Source: Anaerolineaceae bacterium (GTDB lineage Bacteria > Chloroflexota > Anaerolineae > JAAYZQ01). From it: a stretch of DNA of 8,405 nt. The stretch lies in assembly GCA_012514775.1 (NCBI GenBank), contig JAAYZQ010000526.1, positions 1-8,405 of the forward strand. The letters run 5' to 3'. The position numbers and the translations under genes are program-made. Below are positions 7,172 to 8,405 of this stretch, in pieces (positions within the stretch are counted from its first letter, which is position 1; each line of letters begins with the position of its first letter). A model generated the notes under the pieces. That model saw nothing but the letters and a program-made list of their open reading frames with translations. It did not search any database and had not been told where the DNA came from.

Positions 7172-7185
7172 GGTGGCCCGCCACC
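7172..7185 (-). terminator. GC-rich hairpin after the His-rich gene
   Basis: GGTGG-CGGG-CCACC on the transcribed strand forms a 5-bp stem with a 4-nt loop, 12 nt past the stop codon, and a second short CCGG/CCGG repeat follows. No T-run follows. It is at most a weak or factor-dependent terminator of the PadR operon. Confidence 0.25.
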
Positions 7186-7197
7186 CTGGCCTGGTTG

Positions 7198-7443
7198 CTA
7201 GTCGGCTGCTTGCAGCCTGGCCAGCTTTTCTTCCACGGCCCGTGCTTCGGCCCGCAGATCGTTCAGGTACAGCTCGAGGCCAGCGATGCGTTCCTCACGG
7301 CTGAAGAAGCGGCGCTGAAAAGCAGCCCTGGGTTGCCTGCCTTCGCCCCGACCGGCGCGACGCCCACCGCCGTAATGGCGATGGTGCCCGCGGTGCGAGT
7401 GATGGTGCAGACGACGATGGTGGCTCTCTGTATATCGATTCAT
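7198..7443 (-). CDS. Small His-rich protein with C-terminal coiled coil, coupled to PadR
   Basis: An 81-residue protein of unknown function. Residues 8-23 hold nine histidines in sixteen positions (HHRRLHHHSHRGHHRH), followed by a Gly/Arg-rich stretch to about 45. From FFSREERIAGLELYLNDL onward (46-78) it is a charged amphipathic helix, probably a coiled coil. That helix resembles the C-terminal helices of small proteins often encoded beside PadR regulators (DUF5320-like); this comparison is from memory. I chose the ATG at 7443 because AAAGGAGGTG, an almost perfect SD, lies 5 nt upstream and spans the PadR stop codon. The frame stays open upstream to an ATG at 7479, inside the PadR gene, with no comparable ribosome site. 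With only 4 nt between the genes, translation is coupled. The histidine tract could bind metal ions or the protein could partner the regulator; neither is shown. Confidence 0.75.
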   Translation of the reverse strand: MNRYTESHHRRLHHHSHRGHHRHYGGGRRAGRGEGRQPRAAFQRRFFSREERIAGLELYLNDLRAEARAVEEKLARLQAAD

Positions 7444-7447
7444 TCTA

Positions 7448-7843
7448 TCACCTCCTTTCCTCTCGAAAGTAGACCTCATACTCGTGCAAAAAGCGGTCTA
7501 GCCGCTCGCGCGTACGGACAAGCTCTACGACCCAGGCGTGCAGGTACTCCAGTCCTTCCGCCGTGATCTCGTACACGCGCCGGGCAGCGCCTGGCGCGTC
7601 CGTATCCCAGGTCGAAGACACCAGCCCGTCGGCCTGAAAGCGGTGGAGGGTCCGATAGAGCAGCGCCGGATCGATGGCAGCTCCTTCAGCTTTGTTCAGT
7701 TCCTCCATCAGCTCGTACCCGTAGGCGGCTTTCTGCACCAACAGAAACAGCACTCGTGGTTGAACAATGCTGCGAACGCGGCCCCCGGGGGGGCGACGCC
7801 GCTCGCCCTTGTGGCCGTGCCCCGCCGAACCTCTTCCGCGCAT
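7448..7843 (-). CDS. PadR-family transcriptional regulator
   Basis: A 131-residue winged-helix DNA-binding protein. A basic Gly/His-rich tail (MRGRGSAGHGHKGERRRPPG) precedes the PadR core: VLFLLVQKAAYGYELMEEL (31-49), recognition helix region IDPALLYRTLHRFQADGLV (57-75), wing DAPGAARRVYEITAEG (82-97), then the C-terminal helix WVVELVRTRERLDRFLHEYE used for dimerisation. PadR proteins usually act as repressors released by a small ligand, and commonly regulate themselves and neighbouring transporters or reductases. The ATG at 7843 has GGAGGG 6 nt upstream; the ATG two codons earlier (7849) directly abuts that SD and is less likely. Its promoter contains nested inverted repeats that suggest autoregulation. 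Targets could include the downstream His-rich gene; control of the reductase or of the HDAC-ABC-GH5 run is unproven, since their promoters show no obvious copy of the same dyad. Confidence 0.9.
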   Translation of the reverse strand: MRGRGSAGHGHKGERRRPPGGRVRSIVQPRVLFLLVQKAAYGYELMEELNKAEGAAIDPALLYRTLHRFQADGLVSSTWDTDAPGAARRVYEITAEGLEYLHAWVVELVRTRERLDRFLHEYEVYFREERR

Positions 7844-7871
7844 TTCCATCCCTCCAGTCCGTATGTTTCAC

Positions 7872-7918
7872 ACAAGTATATGTCTTACACATATAATTGT
7901 ACCACACAGTATACTTGT
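7872..7918 (-). promoter_or_regulatory. Nested inverted repeats, probable PadR operator
   Basis: Two perfect dyads overlap the PadR promoter. The inner one, TATATGT-5 nt-ACATATA, covers 7877-7895 and spans the expected start of transcription. The outer one has 9-bp arms, ACAAGTATA (7872-7880) and TATACTTGT (7910-7918), with the right arm filling the gap between the -35 and -10 boxes. The ATGT...ACAT core of the inner dyad resembles known PadR-type operators. A repressor bound here would block polymerase, so the regulator probably represses itself. Confidence 0.6.
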
Positions 7919-7924
7919 TGTCAA
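7896..7924 (-). promoter_or_regulatory. Consensus sigma70 promoter of the PadR operon
   Basis: TTGACA (7924-7919, a perfect -35) and TACAAT (7901-7896, 5/6 for the -10) are separated by exactly 17 nt on the minus strand, in a locally AT-rich patch. Transcription should start near 7889, about 46 nt before the PadR ATG. It is the strongest promoter in the window, as expected for one held down by a repressor. Confidence 0.8.
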
Positions 7925-8000
7925 GTCAGCCCTGTCCTGTGACACTCGTGTGCGGAGCGTCTGCATAGTGCGATCTGGCAAGAGTGGTAGATAGACTTGC

Positions 8001-8021
8001 TACGTCGGCGGCCGCGACGTA
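8001..8021. repeat. Perfect inverted repeat TACGTCG/CGACGTA
   Basis: Seven-base arms at 8001-8007 and 8015-8021 enclose seven GC-only bases that themselves hold a CGGCCG palindrome. It could fold as a hairpin or serve as a protein site. No T-run is present on either side. It lies in the roughly 200-base gap between the PadR promoter and the symporter gene, where I see no gene. Confidence 0.4.
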
Positions 8022-8077
8022 TAGCGATGCACAGCGGCGTTAGCCAGAAGGACGCCGTTGTGGGGAGGCTTCAGGCC

Positions 8078-8092
8078 CTATTCACTGAATAG
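8078..8092. repeat. Inverted repeat CTATTCA/TGAATAG
   Basis: A 15-base near-perfect palindrome, with 7-base arms around a single central base, starts 35 nt past the symporter stop codon. It stands out as AT-rich in GC-rich surroundings. It may be part of the 3' end structure of the symporter transcript or a regulator site; no T-run supports a terminator. Confidence 0.35.
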
Positions 8093-8127
8093 AGCTCACT
8101 GCCGGCAGGATCGCCGGGTAAGCCGTC

Positions 8128-8405
8128 CTACTTCTCCCGCGCCGCCAGCTCGTCGCGCAGCGCCCGGTGCTCGGCCCGGCCAATTGGGTAGCGCCAGGCA
8201 AAGAGTATTGCCCCCAGGAGGAGGACGACGGGCACCGGCCCCATGAACAGGCGAATGGCCTGCACGGCACTCGCAGGCTGCACCGGCAGCGGTCCCGAGG
8301 CAAGGGGCCGGACGTAGCCGCTGGCCGCCAGGGCAATGCCCATGGCCCACAGGGCCGCGCCCGTGGCGAGCTTCTGAAAAAAGGAGGCAAAGGCATAGTA
8401 CGAGC
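8128..8405 (-). CDS. GPH/MelB-type sugar:cation symporter, C-terminal part (cut by window edge)
   Basis: The last 91 residues of a membrane transporter whose beginning lies beyond position 8405. It reads SYYAFASFFQKLATGAALWAMG, a hydrophobic helix running to about SGYV, then a polar loop (RPLASGPLPVQPASAVQ), then AIRLFMGPVPVVLLLGAILFAWRYPI as the final helix, and a charged tail GRAEHRALRDELAAREK before TAG. The FFQKLATGAALW, IRLFMGPVP and YPI..EH..L..EL pattern is characteristic of the end of glycoside-pentoside-hexuronide:cation symporters (MFS_2, MelB-like), which take up sugars with Na+ or H+. The sugar cannot be told from this part. It is followed by about 200 bases without a gene and then the PadR promoter, so it is probably the last gene of its own unit. 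Confidence 0.85.
   Translation of the reverse strand, partial: SYYAFASFFQKLATGAALWAMGIALAASGYVRPLASGPLPVQPASAVQAIRLFMGPVPVVLLLGAILFAWRYPIGRAEHRALRDELAAREK

Noticed and set aside
8030..8060. Possible integron attC-like site (GTTAGCC with nearby inverted arms)
   Set aside because: The core differs from GTTRRRY and there is no matching opposite core at the right spacing, nor any integrase or cassette array.
1..8405. CRISPR array, tRNA, rRNA or insertion sequence
   Set aside because: I saw no regularly spaced direct repeats, no cloverleaf-like segment and no transposase motif on either strand.

Overview
All credible genes in this window lie on the minus strand. The DNA is GC-rich, intergenic gaps are short, and the plus-strand open frames are antisense shadows. 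Several genes have strong Shine-Dalgarno (SD) sequences and three have sigma70-type promoters with exact 17-bp spacers. Together with the gene content (a bacterial class IV-type histone-deacetylase-like amidohydrolase, an ABC-2 transporter of the COG4586/4587/3694 type, and a GH5 enzyme resembling fungal EGCrP proteins) this suggests a free-living high-GC bacterium. Chloroflexota (Caldilineae/Anaerolineae-like) is my best guess, from general impression only; no rRNA or marker gene is present.

Layout in the direction of transcription (right to left). (1) 8405-8128: C-terminal end of a GPH/MelB-type sugar:cation symporter, cut by the window edge. (2) 8127-7925: about 200 bases with two perfect inverted repeats and no gene. 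(3) 7924-7198: a consensus promoter with nested dyads, then a PadR-family regulator and, 4 nt later, an 81-aa His-rich/coiled-coil protein, forming a small probably self-regulated operon. (4) 7047-5994: a promoter and an aldo/keto reductase. (5) 5885-348: a promoter, an unusual leader carrying a strong SD far from any start codon, then five genes with gaps of 38, 6, 1 and 13 nt: HDAC-like amidohydrolase, ABC ATPase, two ABC-2 permeases, and a GH5 glycosidase close to subfamily 12. (6) 317-1: a promoter and the N-terminus of a major facilitator transporter, cut by the left edge.

The most interesting unit is the five-gene run. A cytoplasmic GH5_12-like enzyme (fungal relatives remove glucose from glucosylceramide or steryl glucosides), a class IV HDAC-like amide hydrolase (human HDAC11, the class IV prototype, removes long acyl chains) and a complete ABC-2 transporter of unknown substrate are apparently co-transcribed. 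This could be a pathway for turnover or trafficking of a glycosylated lipid or acyl-amide, but that is inference. The flanking sugar transporters fit a general carbohydrate-use neighbourhood.
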